A DNA stretch of 64,000 nt from a bacterium (GCA_020350885.1 CP070727.1:1275019-1339018); one strand, 5' to 3'. Counted from the first letter of the stretch, positions 17,765-28,141 are shown. Made by a program: numbers and translations. Notes: a model not told the origin generated them from the letters alone.

Positions 17765-20700
17765 CTAACTCCGGGGCACGTCAGGATTCTCTTCCGTTCT
17801 CGTGCGTTCGAATATCGTATAGACCACCGGAATGAGGACCAGGGTGATCAATGTCGAGCTGAGCAAGCCGCCGATCACGACCCGCGCCAGCGGCGCCTGT
17901 GCTTCTCCCCCCTCGCCGAAGCCGATGGCGAGCGGTAGCAGGCCGAGTGCGGTGGTCATGCTCGTCATGAGAATGGGACGCAGCCGATGGGAACCCGCAC
18001 GCCGGACCGCCTCGATGAGTCCCATGCCGCCGTCGCGGCGTAGCTGGTTCGTGTGATGGACAAGCAGGATGGCGTTGTTCACGACGATTCCCGTCAGGAT
18101 GATGCAGCCGATGAAGGCTTGCATGCTGAAGATCGTACCGGTGATTATCATGGTCAGCACGACGCCGATGATCGCCATGGGGATGGAGAAGAGGACCACA
18201 AACGGATCCCGGAACGATTCGAACTGCCCCGCCATCACCATGTAGACGAGGAAGATTGCCAGAATGAGACCCAGGAGCAGCTCCCTGAACGCTTTCTGCT
18301 GTTCCTCGTAATCACCGCCGAACAGTATGGCGAAATCCTTAGGGACCGGTATAAAGCGAAACTGTTTACGGATTTCTTCGATCACCGTTCCCATATCCGT
18401 CCCGGTGAAATTCGCTTCGATCGTGATGATACGCTCCTGATCCTTACGTTCGATACGGACCGGTCCCTCCTCCCGCACCGTTTGCACGACGTTGCGCAGC
18501 ACGACCGGTGCCCCGCGGTTATTGATCACGGTCAGGTCGAGTAACTCATCGAGGTCCCTGCGATCCTCCTCGCTCAGCCGCACGACTATGGGATACTGTT
18601 TACCCCCCTCACGGTAAAATGTCGCCCGCTTTCCGCCGACCGCCGTTTCGAGCGCATCCCCGATGCGCGACACTCCCAGGTCGAGGTCAGCCGCTTTCTT
18701 TCTATCGATCCGGATGATCTGTTCGGGACTGCCCTCCTCCCTGCTGATCCTCGTGTCTGTGATGCTTGGAATCGACCTAATCGCCTCATCGACCCGTTGG
18801 GCGAGCATGTGAGCGGTCTCCAGATCGTACCCGCGGATCTCCACGTTGATAGCACTCTCCGACGAAGCGCCCATTCGAAGAATGAACAGCCCCTGCCCGG
18901 CACGGGTCCGGCAGGTCACGCCAGGAAGCTTGCCGAGCACCGTCCGTAGATCATTGGCGATCTGCTCGCTGCTGCGGCGCCGCTCGCGCCGGGGGACCAG
19001 GCTTATCCGTATCTCAGCCGTGTGGCCTCCACGGGCACGCCACCCGCCGCTGCCGATGTAGGACAGCACAGACATCGCTTCGGGCACATTTGACTCAACG
19101 ATCTCCTCAACCGCACGCGCCGTCTGGTCCACAACATTCAGCTTGGTGCCAACCGCCATCTCGAGGCTGATCCGCACTTCCCCCTCATCGGTGGCGGGCA
19201 TTAGCTCCACTCCGACAAACCTGATCAGTATGAGCGAAGCGATCAGCAATCCGACAACCGTTATGATCACCGTTTTCTTGTGGCCGAGCGCCGATGCCAG
19301 AAGCCGGGAGTATCGCACCTCGATGCGCCGAAACACATCCTCGCTCCAGGCATAGATCCGGTGTACGGTGCTCTCGTTCTTGTAATGTTCCGAAGTCTGG
19401 AACCTGAGGAACCGTGAGGCCAGCATCGGTATCAAGGTGAGTGCGACAATAAGGGAGCAGAGCAGCGCGAAACTCACCACGTAGGCCATCTGACGGAACA
19501 TGATCCCGGACATACCACGGACGAAGATCACCGGAATGAACACGGCGAGTGTGGTCAGCGTGCTGGCCAGGATCGCCGACCAGACCTCGGATGTGCCACC
19601 CAGAGCGCTCTGCACGTAGGATTCCCCGGTCTCTCGATGCCGGTAGATATTCTCCAGCACAACGATTGCATTGTCTACGAGCATCCCGATTCCGAGGGCC
19701 AGACCACCGAATGTTATGATGTTGAGTGTAAAACCCCCGAAATACATCAGCCCGAATGTAGCAATGATCGAGATGGGTATGGCTGTTGCGATAATCAGCG
19801 TACTGGAGACGTTGCGTAGAAAGAGAAACAGAATTATGATGGCCAGTATGCCTCCCAACATTATGGCATAGCCCATGTTGCTGATCGATCGCTTGATGTA
19901 CCTGGAAGTGTCCATGAGGGCAATCAAACGGAGCTGCGGTATGTCCCGGTTGATCCGTTCCATTTCGGCCTGAACCCCTCGGGCGACATTCACCGTATTC
20001 GCCCCGGATTGCTTTCTGACCGAGATGCGCAGCCCGGGATTCCCGTTGATACGTACGACCTGACGGACTTCCTCCCATGAATCCAACACGTCCGCCACAT
20101 CCCTGATCTGAATCGGGGATCCTTCACGGACGGCTATGACGGTGTTGCGTATCTCCTCAAGGCTGCGGTACTCGCCCTGAGTGCGAACCAGCACCTCTAG
20201 ATTACCCCGTTCGTACAGACCCGCCGGCACGTTTCGGTTCTCGCTACTTAGGGCTGCAAGTATGGCGTCGGTCGATATACCCAGTGCCTTGAGCTCGGCT
20301 GCATGTAAATCGACATGGATCTCCCTGTTCAACCCGCCACGTATATCGATCGCCGCCACACCGGGCACCCGTTCCAGCCGGTACTTGACCTGGTCCTCGA
20401 CGATCTGCCGCAGATCGAGTGGATTTAGATTGCTCGAGACCCCGAGAAACATCACGGGAAATGCGGAGAGATCGAACTTGCGGATCATCGGGCGCTCTAT
20501 ATCCTCGGGCAACCGTGCCATGACGCGGTCGATGCGATCGCGGATATCGTTGGCGGCCACATCGAGATCGGTGCCCCATGTGAAGGCGACACGCACCCGG
20601 CTTCGCCCTTCGGTGGATGTCGATGTAATCTCTTCGACTCCCTGCACTGCAGCCAGAGCTTCCTCGATCAGGCGGGACACCGATTCCTCGATCTCTTGCG

Positions 20701-20866
20701 GACCAACATTGGTGTAGTCGGTGATCACGGAAATAGTAGGGAAGGTGATCTCCGGCATGAGATCGATCGACAGGCGGCTGAAGGAGACGAGACCCAGCGT
20801 TATGACAACGAGAAATATGATGGTCGTAAGGACAGGGCGGTGAACTGGTCCCTTTGCGATTATCAT
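17765..20866 (-). CDS. RND efflux pump inner-membrane permease
   Basis: 1033 residues, the usual length. Twelve membrane helices are expected: TM1 near residue 12, a cluster at ~335-470, TM7 near 530 and a cluster at ~850-1010. Two large periplasmic loops lie between. In TM4 the motif reads GIGMLVDNAIVVLENIY, with VDN instead of VDD, a variant common in non-proteobacterial HAE-type pumps. The protein exchanges protons for drugs, lipids or other amphiphiles. It overlaps its adaptor gene by 4 bp. No TolC-like outer-membrane gene is in the window, so that partner must come from elsewhere. Substrate cannot be told. Confidence 0.92.
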   Translation of the reverse strand: MIIAKGPVHRPVLTTIIFLVVITLGLVSFSRLSIDLMPEITFPTISVITDYTNVGPQEIEESVSRLIEEALAAVQGVEEITSTSTEGRSRVRVAFTWGTDLDVAANDIRDRIDRVMARLPEDIERPMIRKFDLSAFPVMFLGVSSNLNPLDLRQIVEDQVKYRLERVPGVAAIDIRGGLNREIHVDLHAAELKALGISTDAILAALSSENRNVPAGLYERGNLEVLVRTQGEYRSLEEIRNTVIAVREGSPIQIRDVADVLDSWEEVRQVVRINGNPGLRISVRKQSGANTVNVARGVQAEMERINRDIPQLRLIALMDTSRYIKRSISNMGYAIMLGGILAIIILFLFLRNVSSTLIIATAIPISIIATFGLMYFGGFTLNIITFGGLALGIGMLVDNAIVVLENIYRHRETGESYVQSALGGTSEVWSAILASTLTTLAVFIPVIFVRGMSGIMFRQMAYVVSFALLCSLIVALTLIPMLASRFLRFQTSEHYKNESTVHRIYAWSEDVFRRIEVRYSRLLASALGHKKTVIITVVGLLIASLILIRFVGVELMPATDEGEVRISLEMAVGTKLNVVDQTARAVEEIVESNVPEAMSVLSYIGSGGWRARGGHTAEIRISLVPRRERRRSSEQIANDLRTVLGKLPGVTCRTRAGQGLFILRMGASSESAINVEIRGYDLETAHMLAQRVDEAIRSIPSITDTRISREEGSPEQIIRIDRKKAADLDLGVSRIGDALETAVGGKRATFYREGGKQYPIVVRLSEEDRRDLDELLDLTVINNRGAPVVLRNVVQTVREEGPVRIERKDQERIITIEANFTGTDMGTVIEEIRKQFRFIPVPKDFAILFGGDYEEQQKAFRELLLGLILAIFLVYMVMAGQFESFRDPFVVLFSIPMAIIGVVLTMIITGTIFSMQAFIGCIILTGIVVNNAILLVHHTNQLRRDGGMGLIEAVRRAGSHRLRPILMTSMTTALGLLPLAIGFGEGGEAQAPLARVVIGGLLSSTLITLVLIPVVYTIFERTRTEENPDVPRS

Positions 20867-22056
20867 CGGTTGTTCTTTTCTCCTCCAGCGGTATCCGGTT
20901 CGCCAGATGCGCCCGGTGTTTCTGCCGGCAGCATAATCGGACTTCCGTCATCGAGCAGGTGCTGGCCCAGAGTCACCACACGTCCCTGGAGTAGGGGTTC
21001 CAGTATCTCGGTCACATCGGGGGTAACAATCCCGGTCGTCACGCGTTCGTAGCGGGCGACTGTCTCGCCCTCCGGGACCACGAACAAACCCGATCCCCCG
21101 CGCTCGACTACCGCCGTACTCGGCACGAGCTGTGTGTTATCCTTCTCGGCCGTCACTACTTCAATCCGGGCGAACATCCCCGGCTTCAGCATATGTAATT
21201 GGTTGCCGACTTCCACTTCCATCTCCGCCATCCGGGAGGTTTCCTGCATCATCGGTGCGATCCGTGCCACGGTGCCCGAAAAGCGTCTGTCCGGAAAAGC
21301 ATCCACCAGTACCTCGACCGGTTGATCCGGTCTGATATACCTGTAATCACGCTCGGTGATCGTTGTCCTCACGATCACCGAATCGATCCTGACAACCAGC
21401 ACAACAGCCATGTTGGGCGCAAGCAACGCACCCTCGTCGACGAAACGCTCGCCGATAAATCCCGCACCGGAAGCGGTTAGGCGCGTGTAGCCGAGCCGTA
21501 TTCTCGAGGAGGCGAGGGCTGCCTCACGCTGCTCCACCTGGGCCAGAGCGAGTCTGTATCGCGCTTCCCGGGCTTCGTAATTGGTGAGGGCAGCCTCCAG
21601 CTCGGCAGTTGTGGCCAGCCCCCTGGCCTCAAGGGATCCCACCCGCTCCTTCTCCTGACGAGCCAGCTCAAACTGGCTGCGCGATTCGGCCAGCGACGCC
21701 TTTGCGATCTTCAGACTGGCCTCGGACTCACGCACCGCCTGCTGGTACTCTGCGTCGTCGATCCTCGCGATCAACTCACCTTCTCGAACCGGATCCCCTA
21801 TCCGTTTAGTGATCTGTATGACCCTGCCGGAGACCTTCGGGGCAACGACATACCGGTTGTATGGATATACGGTACCCGTGAATTTACGGATCTCCCTGAT
21901 CGGTCCGAATCGTACGGCGGCGACTTCGACGGCGACGGCGGGACGCTGGTCCCGCAACTGCCCGCCACCCGTCCCCTTCATCACCAATAGTGTCACCCTG
22001 AATGCCAGAAAGAAGATAACGAGACCGCCGATGACGATAATAAACCATCTTTTCAT
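20863..22056 (-). CDS. RND pump periplasmic adaptor (membrane fusion protein)
   Basis: 397 residues. One N-terminal membrane anchor (residues 5-25), then the lipoyl half-motif VVAPKVSGRVIQITKRIGD, a helical hairpin (~105-185, rich in Ala/Glu/Arg), the second lipoyl half (LTASGAGFIGERFVDEGALL), a beta-barrel (~215-300) and a membrane-proximal domain. Such adaptors bridge the permease and an outer-membrane channel. The ATGA overlap with the permease gene indicates translational coupling. The pair forms a transcription unit convergent with the M20 operon. Confidence 0.92.
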   Translation of the reverse strand: MKRWFIIVIGGLVIFFLAFRVTLLVMKGTGGGQLRDQRPAVAVEVAAVRFGPIREIRKFTGTVYPYNRYVVAPKVSGRVIQITKRIGDPVREGELIARIDDAEYQQAVRESEASLKIAKASLAESRSQFELARQEKERVGSLEARGLATTAELEAALTNYEAREARYRLALAQVEQREAALASSRIRLGYTRLTASGAGFIGERFVDEGALLAPNMAVVLVVRIDSVIVRTTITERDYRYIRPDQPVEVLVDAFPDRRFSGTVARIAPMMQETSRMAEMEVEVGNQLHMLKPGMFARIEVVTAEKDNTQLVPSTAVVERGGSGLFVVPEGETVARYERVTTGIVTPDVTEILEPLLQGRVVTLGQHLLDDGSPIMLPAETPGASGEPDTAGGEKNNR

Positions 22057-22370
22057 GCGACTGCTTTCGTGTGATAACCCGGATCAGGAGTTACGAACAT
22101 CTTCGTATATATGATCTTATCTCTTTTCACCGATCTTGGCATTACGTCCGTTCCGCTGTTAAAAACAGATATCCTTAGTATAACTGTTGCTTACATGATT
22201 TGTCGCTAGAAAACTGATAGATACCGATCAGTCCACTCAGGGAGTGGCCCAAACCGCGTGGTGCTACACGCATACAGTCCGGAAGCGGTTCATGCCCCCT
22301 GATCCTCTGGACATGCGAATCGTTTGAGAACGTGCTGGGGTAAGCAGGACCTGCCTCTTGTTTTTGAGAT
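22057..22370. other. Intergenic region upstream of the RND operon
   Basis: 314 bp without convincing coding sequence between the DUF6600 lipoprotein gene and the adaptor start, both leftward. An AT-rich part at 22090-22190 is the likely promoter region of the pump operon. No terminator or operator is clear. Confidence 0.4.
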
Positions 22371-23285
22371 CTACTTCCTCCTGCGCTTCGTATCGGTGTT
22401 CCTGTCCCGTGTACTCCTCTGTTTCTCCGAGCTTTCCCGTGTACTTCTCTGCTTCTCCGAGGATTTTTTCCTGGGCTTGAGAACCTCGCGCACGACCCGG
22501 GATACATGTTTTTCGACTTTTCGCTCTTCGGTCTTCGGCAAAACCATCCTTTTCAGTCCGGACTCCCTGCGTTGGGCTGTTGCCGATTGTTTCGAAACCA
22601 CTCGTGGTTTGACCTTCGTCTCTTCCTCACGAATCCGTATCTTGCGCACGGCCCTCCGGGTAATCCTTTCGATCGTATTATGATCCGGGGGACGCCTGAC
22701 AACTGTCCGCTGCGGCACAATGTCTCGGCGAATCGGCTTCACGATCCTGTGCCTGCCGATGTTCTCATCTGTAAAATTATCGATATCAACGATTATCCAT
22801 ACATTGACATCGTACGGGGCCCAGGGATCAGGCCATACGATGTTCGGTGGAGGTATTGGCGCCCAGGCCGTGTAATTTCCGAAGGTGTACCATTGGACAC
22901 GTGCAGGCCACCATGTATCCCCCGGAACCCAGAACCATCCGAATCCGGGCTCATACCCCCAATAACCGTAGTGATAGACCAACCATCCGTACGGTTCGTA
23001 GGAAGTCCATGCCCATCCATCACCCGTCCAGATCCAGTGGCCATAATAAAACGGCTCCCAGCCCGAAACAACATCGGGCAGCCAGACCACACCGTACGGC
23101 GGGTAATCCACCCATTCGCCATAGGCTGACAGATATTGAACATTGTCAACGTACATCTGGTCGCCCCTGTATTGTTCGTGTATTGTTGCGGCGCAACCGG
23201 TTAGAAACAGCATAACCAAGGCAACCAATCCGAGAGGCGGCATCCACATGTTCTTCGACAACCTTTGGAATCGTTCAATGAACAT
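22371..23285 (-). CDS. DUF6600-type lipoprotein with basic repeat tail
   Basis: 304 residues from ATG 23285, preceded by AAGGAGGT at 6-nt spacing. The lipobox FLTGC puts the lipidated cysteine at C31. Residues ~45-165 are extremely rich in Trp, Tyr, Gly and Pro (YGEWVDYPPYGVVWLP, WEPFYYGHW, GYWGYEPGFGWFWVPG), the DUF6600 signature. The C-terminal ~130 residues are strongly basic and end in two near-identical 10-residue repeats (SSEKQRSTRE and SSEKQRSTRD). The aromatic part may bind polymer or glycan and the basic tail polyanions; neither is known. It is divergent from a serine hydrolase gene. Confidence 0.8.
   Translation of the reverse strand: MFIERFQRLSKNMWMPPLGLVALVMLFLTGCAATIHEQYRGDQMYVDNVQYLSAYGEWVDYPPYGVVWLPDVVSGWEPFYYGHWIWTGDGWAWTSYEPYGWLVYHYGYWGYEPGFGWFWVPGDTWWPARVQWYTFGNYTAWAPIPPPNIVWPDPWAPYDVNVWIIVDIDNFTDENIGRHRIVKPIRRDIVPQRTVVRRPPDHNTIERITRRAVRKIRIREEETKVKPRVVSKQSATAQRRESGLKRMVLPKTEERKVEKHVSRVVREVLKPRKKSSEKQRSTRESSEKQRSTRDRNTDTKRRRK
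22405..22464. repeat. Two tandem 30-bp repeats inside the DUF6600 lipoprotein gene
   Basis: Units 22405-22434 and 22435-22464 begin TCCCGTGTACT(C/T)CTCTG and differ at a few bases. They encode the two 10-residue basic repeats near the C terminus, so copy number could vary without breaking the frame. Confidence 0.8.
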
Positions 23286-23623
23286 GATCGACCTCCTTGT
23301 TGTTTTCCCTCTCAATTAATTAAACGTCTCAATTGCATAAAACATGCAAATATTTAAACAAAATTCTACCTGTACCCGTAAATGAGTACTTTTTTAGCTG
23401 ATGATGCAGTGAAATGGAAAGAGAACGGTGACAATATGATACCTTTTCGAGGGAAATCAGATCAAGAAAGCGGCGTCCGTTGGAGATCAATATAGTGGAA
23501 ACCTTCCACATAACAGAGCCGTATTCGTAATTACATTCAGAAATAAACTGAAATACACTTCTGTCAGTACAGTCATGCAAATGAGTCCCATCTTCACATC
23601 GTTTCTTTAACAAGAGGTCTCTC
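23286..23623. other. Divergent intergenic region with an operator-like inverted repeat
   Basis: 338 bp between the leftward DUF6600 lipoprotein gene and the rightward serine hydrolase gene. It is AT-rich near 23320-23400 and carries no coding sequence I trust. TTGCAT-aaaac-ATGCAA (23333-23349) is a perfect 6-bp inverted repeat about 50 bp before the lipoprotein start and could be a regulator site. No consensus promoter is obvious. Confidence 0.45.
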
Positions 23624-25102
23624 ATGAGAAAAGTACGTGCAATCGCCATTGTTCTGTGTGCATTCGTCTTCCAGATCGCCATCGCGCAGGCTCCCGGCGA
23701 GATCAGCTACCATGACGAATCGATCATGCCCGAAGGCAAGAAGGGAGAACGGATCCGATCGATCATCAACACAACCAATTCGAACGATCCCGAACGGATA
23801 CGCCGTTTCATGAATGAGGAATGCACCGAGAAATTCCGGGATTTCGCACCGATGGAACGGCACGTCTCAGTTTGGCATAGCGTGTATATAGAAACAGGCG
23901 GGCTCGATTTCCACAGCATTCGCACCTATGTTCCGGAGAGAAAAGAAGAAACCATCGTTATACTGAAAGATCGCAATTACGGGGGCTGGCATGGCCTCAT
24001 CATAAAGTTCGAGGACGAGAAGAATTTTCTCGTTGCCGGGCTTAATTTCACCGGCGCCCGCACACCTACGAACGTCAAAGAGGGCGCACTCACCGAGGAT
24101 CAGGTCATCACTCAGGTCAAAGAAATAATGGATCGGGTGATCCAGCGTGATGTCTTCTCGGGAGCCGTGCTCGTTGCCAAAGGCGATAAGGTTTTACTCG
24201 AGCTCACCGGTGGCGAAGCGAGCAAGCGATTCCACGTGCCGAACAAGATCGATACGAAGTTCAACCTCGGCTCGATGAATAAAATGTTCACGGCCACAGC
24301 AATCGTTCAGCTCGAGGAAAAAGGGATGCTCTCCTTCGAAGACCCGATCAATAAATATGTGGACGAATCTTGGCTTCCCAAGAAGATTACATCCAAGATC
24401 ACGATCCATCACCTTCTCACCCATACGTCGGGGCTTGGCAGCTATTTCAACGAGGCCTTCATGAATGGATCGCGAACACTATACCGTGACATCGACGACT
24501 TCAAACCACTCGTAAAGGATGAAGAACCGGAGTTCGAGCCCGGCGAGCGCTGGCGCTACAGCAACACCGGCATGCTCCTGCTCGGTGTCGTGATCGAGAG
24601 CGTTACCGGAGAGAGCTACTTCGATTACATTCGAAAAAATATCTATGAAACTGCAGGAATGAAGAACAGCGACAGCTACGAGATGGACTACCCGGTGGAG
24701 AACCTCGCCATCGGTTACAGCCCGGCACCGGAAAGCGAATACGGCTGGCAGAATAATTATTTCAAGCATTCCATCAAGGGCGGACCCGCCGGCGATGGCT
24801 TCTCAACCGTCGGCGATCTGCACAGGTTTGCACTCGCCATCCTGAGTGGGAAGCTCGTTTCAAAGGAATCTCTCGAGATCATGTGGAAGGTCCAGGGGGG
24901 CGAACACTACGGTTATGGATTTGGCATCGAGGAGGGGTCCTTCGGTAAGATCGTCGGCCACAGCGGCGGTTTTGCCGGTATCAACGGAAAACTGGATATA
25001 TTCGTAGACACAGGGTATATCGTGGCAGTGCTCTCAAACATCGATCACGGCGCGAGCCCCCTTGCAGACAGGATCAACGGGCTCCTAAAAAGAGTGAAAT
25101 GA
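23624..25102 (+). CDS. Exported serine hydrolase, class C beta-lactamase / PBP-like
   Basis: 492 residues with a signal peptide (1-21). Residues ~40-150 resemble the NTF2-like or DUF-type domain often found before these hydrolases. The catalytic domain begins near 165 with S217-x2-K220 (GSMNKMF), Y312-S313-N314 (RYSNTG) and the KTG-equivalent H446-S-G-G (GHSGGFAG). LLTHTSGLG at 264-272 is also typical. Members hydrolyse or transfer D-amino acid peptides, esters or beta-lactams; the physiological substrate is unknown. AAGAGGT precedes the ATG. No terminator is evident downstream. Confidence 0.88.
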   Translation: MRKVRAIAIVLCAFVFQIAIAQAPGEISYHDESIMPEGKKGERIRSIINTTNSNDPERIRRFMNEECTEKFRDFAPMERHVSVWHSVYIETGGLDFHSIRTYVPERKEETIVILKDRNYGGWHGLIIKFEDEKNFLVAGLNFTGARTPTNVKEGALTEDQVITQVKEIMDRVIQRDVFSGAVLVAKGDKVLLELTGGEASKRFHVPNKIDTKFNLGSMNKMFTATAIVQLEEKGMLSFEDPINKYVDESWLPKKITSKITIHHLLTHTSGLGSYFNEAFMNGSRTLYRDIDDFKPLVKDEEPEFEPGERWRYSNTGMLLLGVVIESVTGESYFDYIRKNIYETAGMKNSDSYEMDYPVENLAIGYSPAPESEYGWQNNYFKHSIKGGPAGDGFSTVGDLHRFALAILSGKLVSKESLEIMWKVQGGEHYGYGFGIEEGSFGKIVGHSGGFAGINGKLDIFVDTGYIVAVLSNIDHGASPLADRINGLLKRVK

Positions 25103-25248
25103 AAGCTTCATAAGGGTGACCGAACGTTCAGCCGATGAACCCCAGGTGCATATTTACTAGAAAACCAATATCTTAGGTGGATCAGTACAGTGGGATGAGG
25201 TCACGTATCAATTTGTTGTATTAACGTATCCCGGTTGCGCGTGCATCA

Positions 25249-26331
25249 TCACTTCAGTAAAACCATCTTCTTCGTCTGGACGAAATCACCAGCGACGAGG
25301 CGAAGGCAGTAGATACCCGACGGTACCGTCCGGCCTTTCGTGTCGCGGCCGTACCATTGGACGAAGTGGCTTCCCATTGTCTTGACACCGTCGACGAGTG
25401 TGACGACGTGGGCGCCGGAGACGTCGTAAATGCATAGTGTGACATGCATCTTGGAAGGCAGGGAGTATCCGATCGTTGTGACGGGATTGAAGGGATTGGG
25501 ATAATTCTGCTGCAGCGTGAAGACTGCTTCGGGAGTCTCCACTCCCGTTGTCGATGTCGTTGTATCGCCCCAAATAGCACGGCGCGAGTATGCGGTTCCG
25601 ATCGGAATTTCGGTCCATGAATCGCCGTCTTAATATAAAACACCCGTTCCACCTATCGCGTAGACCTCGGTGCTCGATGCACCCCAGATATCGGCTCCCA
25701 TCCCGTTACCAATTATTGTCCAGCCGGTGCCGTCGTAGTGATACATCACAGAACCACTTGATATGTCCCGTGCTGCGACGAATATATCCGTCCCCGATGT
25801 TCCCCAGATTGCGTCACATATGAGGCTGTCGTACCCAGGCGACTCGGGCATAGACATCTCCTCGAGCCAATACTGATGGCCGATGCAGCGTTGAACGAGC
25901 GGATCATAATTATAAACTTCGACATGCGGATCGTCTACTTGTCGACGCGTGGTCCCTGCAATATAGAAGTCATCTCCGCTGACGCCCCAGATTCCATAGA
26001 TAATCTCCCTACATAACCATCCGGGATCGGGCACGCACTGATTACTCCTGATCTGCGTCCATACGTCCCCGTTGTAGTGCAGAACGATGCCGTAGAAACC
26101 GGCGGCGAATACGTCATTTGCCCCACCACCCCAAACCGCCTTCAGGGAGGTGTTCGTATCGAGCTCCATGCTCCAAACTGCCCCATTGTAGTGGTAGATC
26201 CTGCCGTCTGATGCCGACATGTTGTTGTTGCCGACTGCGAAGATATTGCTGTTCGAACTTCCCCAGATTCCAAAGAATTGGACCGACGGAATTGACATCA
26301 TGCAGGTCCACTCCACTCCGTCGTGAGGCAG
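25249..26331 (-). pseudogene. Remnant of a VWG-repeat protein with FlgD-like sorting domain
   Basis: One frame runs from about 26331 down to 25249, interrupted by TAA at 25630-25632. The context is GTGVLY-stop-DGDSWTEI; sister repeats have Tyr or Asn there, so TAT or TAC to TAA is likely. The N-terminal part contains at least five repeats of the form YHYxGxxW.....(I/V)WG...DxF(A/V). The C-terminal ~90 residues are a sorting domain (NYPNPFNPVTT ... SGIYCLRL ... KKMVLLK). The 5' end is missing: no signal peptide, a first possible start at GTG 26316 in mid-repeat, and TGA at 26332-26334. It is thus both truncated and nonsense-disrupted. The intact protein was probably surface-exposed, related to the lipoprotein at 6.4-7.7 kb. 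Confidence 0.8.
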
Positions 26332-26627
26332 TCACATTCGTAACATGAGCAGAAGCTTAATCCCTTTTACGGAACTCGATCCTAGGAGGTGTATATGATT
26401 CAATGCCTACCGGGGGAATAAACGGTTTGATGACAGACAATGAGGTCAACGCAGTGTCCGATCCTTCGACACAGCACTGATCGCACCTTGAAATATATAA
26501 TGTCACAAAATGGCCTATTATGCCAGAAATTATTTACTTAACAGCCTGTTAATTACATTTATATCTTATCATGTAATAACAAGTTTCTTTGTAGAGAAGG
26601 ATGAGATCAAATCAATGGATGTGACTG

Positions 26628-27137
26628 CTATTCTCCTGACATCGAGCTGGTCATATCCTCCATGTTCTTCTGCATCTCCTCGGCCATCTTTTCACTCATC
26701 TCTTCCATCGCATCTTCCATCGTCTTCGACATACTCTCCATCATCTCCCCCATGGCACCGCCGAACATCGACATCATCGTCTGCGATACGTCGACCTTCC
26801 ACTCCCGGTCCTCACGGACGAGGACCGTCGTCAGCTCGATCTTGTTCTCAACATCCCCCGAGGTGGAGCGCATGATTGTCTCGATCTGTGCGCATTCCTG
26901 TGTGATATCCACATTGCCGAATTCGATGGACACATCCTGATCTTTTGTGTCTTCATTCAATGTCAACGATTCTGCCGTCTCCTTCGTGCAGTACGATCGT
27001 GCCTTCTCAAGATCTTGGTCTTCGAGTGCATCCCAGAATTTACCAGCAACAACGATTGCCGTATCCCCACCACCGCTGCAGCCTGTGAGCATCACAAGCA
27101 GCACAGCAAATGCCATAACGAGTGCCGTCGTTCTCAT
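26628..27137 (-). CDS. Small lipoprotein, DUF4878-like, with Met/Glu-rich helical tail
   Basis: 169 residues from an ATG with AAGGAGGG upstream. Lipobox MLTGC gives lipidated C20. Residues ~28-120 resemble the NTF2-like DUF4878 fold (VAGKFWDALEDQDLEKARSY ... REWKVDVSQTM). The remainder is a helix rich in Met, Glu and Lys (MMESMSKTMEDAMEEMSEKM) that may form a coiled coil or bind metal or membrane. It is 22 bp downstream of another lipoprotein gene, so the two are likely co-transcribed. Function is unknown. Confidence 0.75.
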   Translation of the reverse strand: MRTTALVMAFAVLLVMLTGCSGGGDTAIVVAGKFWDALEDQDLEKARSYCTKETAESLTLNEDTKDQDVSIEFGNVDITQECAQIETIMRSTSGDVENKIELTTVLVREDREWKVDVSQTMMSMFGGAMGEMMESMSKTMEDAMEEMSEKMAEEMQKNMEDMTSSMSGE

Positions 27138-27159
27138 TGTATCCCTCCTTTTTTGCCTA

Positions 27160-27744
27160 CTACATTTTACCTTCCAGGATTTCTTTGAAGCCGTGAAGCT
27201 CCGCTGACGTTACCAAAAAGTAGTCGTGGTGAACTTGCGGGGGAAGCTCATGTGTGATGTCCTTGTTCAGTTCCCTTACCAGTACGGAGGTGAGTCTCAA
27301 CACTTCCCCTTCGAGTTTGACACACACTCTATCGCCACCGTTGTGAATGCTCGCCTGGTACTTCTTGAGCGTCTTTCTCAGATTCTTCATCGTCTTCGAG
27401 TTGGCCGGTACGATATCGAAATCGACTACCGCCCTCTGAGCCATGGGTGCTCCAGGCGACTTGCACAGATGGAAATCCGGATACATGGAATAGATATTTT
27501 TTGCAGTGTTTATGTCCAACCCGGAAAGGGTGATCTTGCTGAAGGCGTTACCATGAGTGATCTCGGTGCCACCGAAGATCATATACGTATTTCCAAACGA
27601 TCTACCACGTGAAAAATGAACGTCCATACTACTCGTTTTTACGATGACTTCATCATCGGTTATTGTGGGACCCGATTGACTACAATTCACCAGTAACAAC
27701 AGAATACCAAAGATGGGAAAAACGAATTTCGTCGACTTCTTCAT
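27160..27744 (-). CDS. Small lipoprotein of unknown function
   Basis: 194 residues from ATG 27744, chosen because GGAGG lies ~9 nt upstream and the signal sequence starts there; the frame is open further back. Lipobox LLVNC gives lipidated C21. The mature part has no family I recognise and contains only two further Cys. It precedes the DUF4878-like lipoprotein gene by 22 bp, so the two probably form an operon and may work together in the envelope. Confidence 0.7.
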   Translation of the reverse strand: MKKSTKFVFPIFGILLLLVNCSQSGPTITDDEVIVKTSSMDVHFSRGRSFGNTYMIFGGTEITHGNAFSKITLSGLDINTAKNIYSMYPDFHLCKSPGAPMAQRAVVDFDIVPANSKTMKNLRKTLKKYQASIHNGGDRVCVKLEGEVLRLTSVLVRELNKDITHELPPQVHHDYFLVTSAELHGFKEILEGKM

Positions 27745-28141
27745 GCTTTTTCTACCTCCTTCTTCCAATGCGCTAAAACAAGCCAGACGCACTATGCACA
27801 TATGTATGAAAGGATTCGGGAAGCAACAGGTGCATTTACTATGCCAAGGGACGGACCTGCATCTACCGGCCGTATATCACATTCTGAAAGGTGCACTTAT
27901 GCTTTGAGTTGTGAATCGGATGACATCAACAGGATGGGTACCTTGAAGAAATCGAATATCTCACGTATACCAATTTTATAAATTAACCAACAATATGATA
28001 TGCCGTCACTTACTCAATGGTCTCGAGGTCTACTCGTATTATCACCGCATGCCGCCGTGCCGAGTTACATAAGTATCTCAACTACAATCACTAGTTTGCC
28101 TTCATAATCCTTAATTCTGAAAATATTCCGAGCTTCATTGA
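27745..28141. other. Intergenic region before the lipoprotein pair
   Basis: 397 bp with no convincing coding sequence. It follows the stop of the PP-loop gene and precedes the lipoprotein pair. The AT-rich part at about 27940-28010 is the likely promoter area for the lipoprotein operon. No hairpin with a T-run was found to end the upstream operon. Confidence 0.4.

Noticed and set aside
19185..20078. Open frame of 297 codons inside the RND permease
   Set aside because: Shadow frame of a certain gene; composition (His, Arg, Gly) is not protein-like.
10879..26331. Reassignment of TAA to an amino acid to explain the broken GGT and sorting-domain genes
   Set aside because: TAA ends several intact genes here (for example at 14100 and 2247), so ordinary nonsense changes or sequence errors are simpler.
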